Assembly: GCA_003164155.1 (NCBI GenBank)
Contig: PLSG01000190.1
Coordinates: forward strand, 2,054-7,754
Source: Parachlamydiaceae bacterium
GTDB taxonomy: Bacteria > Chlamydiota > Chlamydiia > Chlamydiales > Parachlamydiaceae
Direction: 5' to 3'
DNA: 5,701 nt
Shown here: positions 4,667-5,701 of the stretch, piece after piece
Position numbering within the stretch: position 1 is the first letter of the stretch
Layout: every line of letters begins with the position of its first letter
Program-made: the position numbers and the translations under genes
Notes under the pieces: generated by a model
What the model was told of the DNA's origin: nothing
Database searches by the model: none
The model's input: only the letters and a program-made list of their open reading frames with translations

Positions 4667-5701
4667 ATGAAAAAGCTATTTCCTTCCAGGCCGTTCATTA
4701 TCAAGGGAAGTCTAGTACCACTGATTTGCGCTTTGAGCCAAAATTTGCTGGCGGCTGAAGCCCAGAATCTCGATCTTTACAACACAGATAACGCTACGCA
4801 TTGGGATTCCGCACAAGCCCAGGCCCCCTTTGGCAACACTTTGACCTATGAGACGCAGTGGACAGACTACCCTGCAGCGCCATCTTACGATTATGAAAGG
4901 CCGCAAGCTGAGCCAGAAACCTCTAATTCACCGTCCCACGAGCAATTTCCAAGTCATTTTTTGGAGCAATCACTAAATCAGACGCATGAAACCACCTGGG
5001 AAAAATCTTCCAATCCCTTGGAAGGAGGTTATTCGAACTATTCGGCATCTCCCATTTACTCATCCTTTGCCGAACCAGCAACCACTGCAAAAACAATCGG
5101 CGAAGTCTCCTCAGCCACAGATAATACCAGGGCCTCTGTGGCAGCAGCTGCACCAGCAACAGCGGCTATCCCACCGCCATCCATCGCTGTGGGTGCAGGT
5201 ATAAGCTCGGACATCACATCAACCCCGACCTCAAGAGGGCCTCTACAGCCATCCGTGCCGATCTTTCAAGATTCCGTTCCCCATCACAGGCCTCTCGCCC
5301 GCACTCCGCCAAAAAGTTCTATACCAGCCGAACACTCCTCTACAGCCATGCGCGCGCTTTCCCCTTGGCCGGATGAACTGATCCCTGCCGCGGCTCAATT
5401 TGAGGAGAAAGCTCCGTCTCAAACCGAGGGCAGCCAAAAAACCGCCGCATTAAAGCAAAGTACGGCAGCCCGTCCAAGCTCCGCTAAAGCAGAAATCGCT
5501 CAAAATGCAAATGGCAGTGATGCTAACGTCGAAGTGACCCCCAGCGGAACACCTGGCAACGCCTCGGCCAATCAGGGCTACTTGATAAACTTCAATAATT
5601 TGAGCATGGTGCAGTACTTGCGCTATGTCAGCAAAATCACCAACAAGAACTTTATCTTCGATGAGGCAGATGTCGATTTTAACATTACGATTATCTCCGA
5701 T
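4667..5701 (+). CDS. Secretin (type III SctC / type II GspD family), N-terminal part, 3'-truncated by the window
   Basis: ATG at 4667 opens a frame of 345 codons with no stop that reaches the last base. Residues 1-31 form a signal peptide: MKKLF start, a basic residue, a hydrophobic stretch, then 'LLAAEA' at the likely cleavage site. Residues about 32-303 are low-complexity and rich in Pro, Ser, Ala, Thr and Gln, without recognisable fold. At residue 304 an ordered sequence begins, 'GYLINFNNLSMVQYLRYVS', continuing with 'NKNFIFDEADVDFNITIISD'. This is the start of a secretin N0 domain ('inF.n......i..iS..tgkNFi.d......vTIIS'). The full protein would assemble as an outer-membrane ring through which secreted substrates pass. 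A long leader before N0 fits chlamydial SctC (CdsC) better than GspD in my recollection, but the ring domain that would decide this is outside the window. Confidence 0.8.
   Translation, partial: MKKLFPSRPFIIKGSLVPLICALSQNLLAAEAQNLDLYNTDNATHWDSAQAQAPFGNTLTYETQWTDYPAAPSYDYERPQAEPETSNSPSHEQFPSHFLEQSLNQTHETTWEKSSNPLEGGYSNYSASPIYSSFAEPATTAKTIGEVSSATDNTRASVAAAAPATAAIPPPSIAVGAGISSDITSTPTSRGPLQPSVPIFQDSVPHHRPLARTPPKSSIPAEHSSTAMRALSPWPDELIPAAAQFEEKAPSQTEGSQKTAALKQSTAARPSSAKAEIAQNANGSDANVEVTPSGTPGNASANQGYLINFNNLSMVQYLRYVSKITNKNFIFDEADVDFNITIISD

Noticed and set aside
4986..5204. Plus-strand 72-codon frame inside the secretin leader
   Set aside because: The overlapping frame from 4667 has a signal peptide and leads into a secretin N0 domain; the Pro/Gln-rich alternative only reflects base composition.

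Overview
The window most likely comes from a member of the Chlamydiae outside the pathogenic genus Chlamydia, i.e. an amoeba- or animal-associated 'environmental' lineage. This is inferred from protein style: a secretin with a long Pro/Ser/Ala/Thr-rich leader before an N0 domain of chlamydial type, a DUF3604 protein, and a CcsA-type cytochrome c maturation protein, which Chlamydia itself is not expected to carry. No marker gene in the window proves the taxonomy.

Layout. All three genes lie on the + strand. (1) 2-1840 is the 3' part of a DUF3604 / PHP-like protein whose start lies before the window. (2) 1841-2294 is a 454-bp gene-free stretch packed with palindromes: a 13-bp palindrome, two strong hairpins (1915-1949 and 1955-1982), and a 276-bp near-perfect inverted repeat (1996-2271). 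Each 121-nt arm of that repeat itself contains three short perfect hairpins. (3) 2295-4490 is a complete CcsA/ResC-family heme-handling protein with a roughly 400-residue N-terminal extracytoplasmic region. (4) 4491-4666 is a 176-bp spacer with a T8 tract and an AT-rich stretch that probably holds a promoter. (5) 4667-5701 is the open 5' part of a secretin gene, with signal peptide, about 275 residues of low-complexity sequence and the first part of the N0 domain. It runs off the window without a stop.

The genes do not form an obvious pathway. CcsA acts at the inner membrane in attaching heme to c-type cytochromes. The secretin would form the outer-membrane ring of a type III or type II secretion machine. 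The DUF3604 protein has no firm function. What CcsA and the secretin share is export across the inner membrane. The large gaps, the hairpins and the inverted repeat argue for separate transcription units.

Best items for a second look: the nested inverted repeat ending 23 nt before the ccsA start codon; loss of nearly every expected metal-ligand position in the PHP-like domain; the unusual N-terminal part of the CcsA protein; and the long disordered leader of the secretin.
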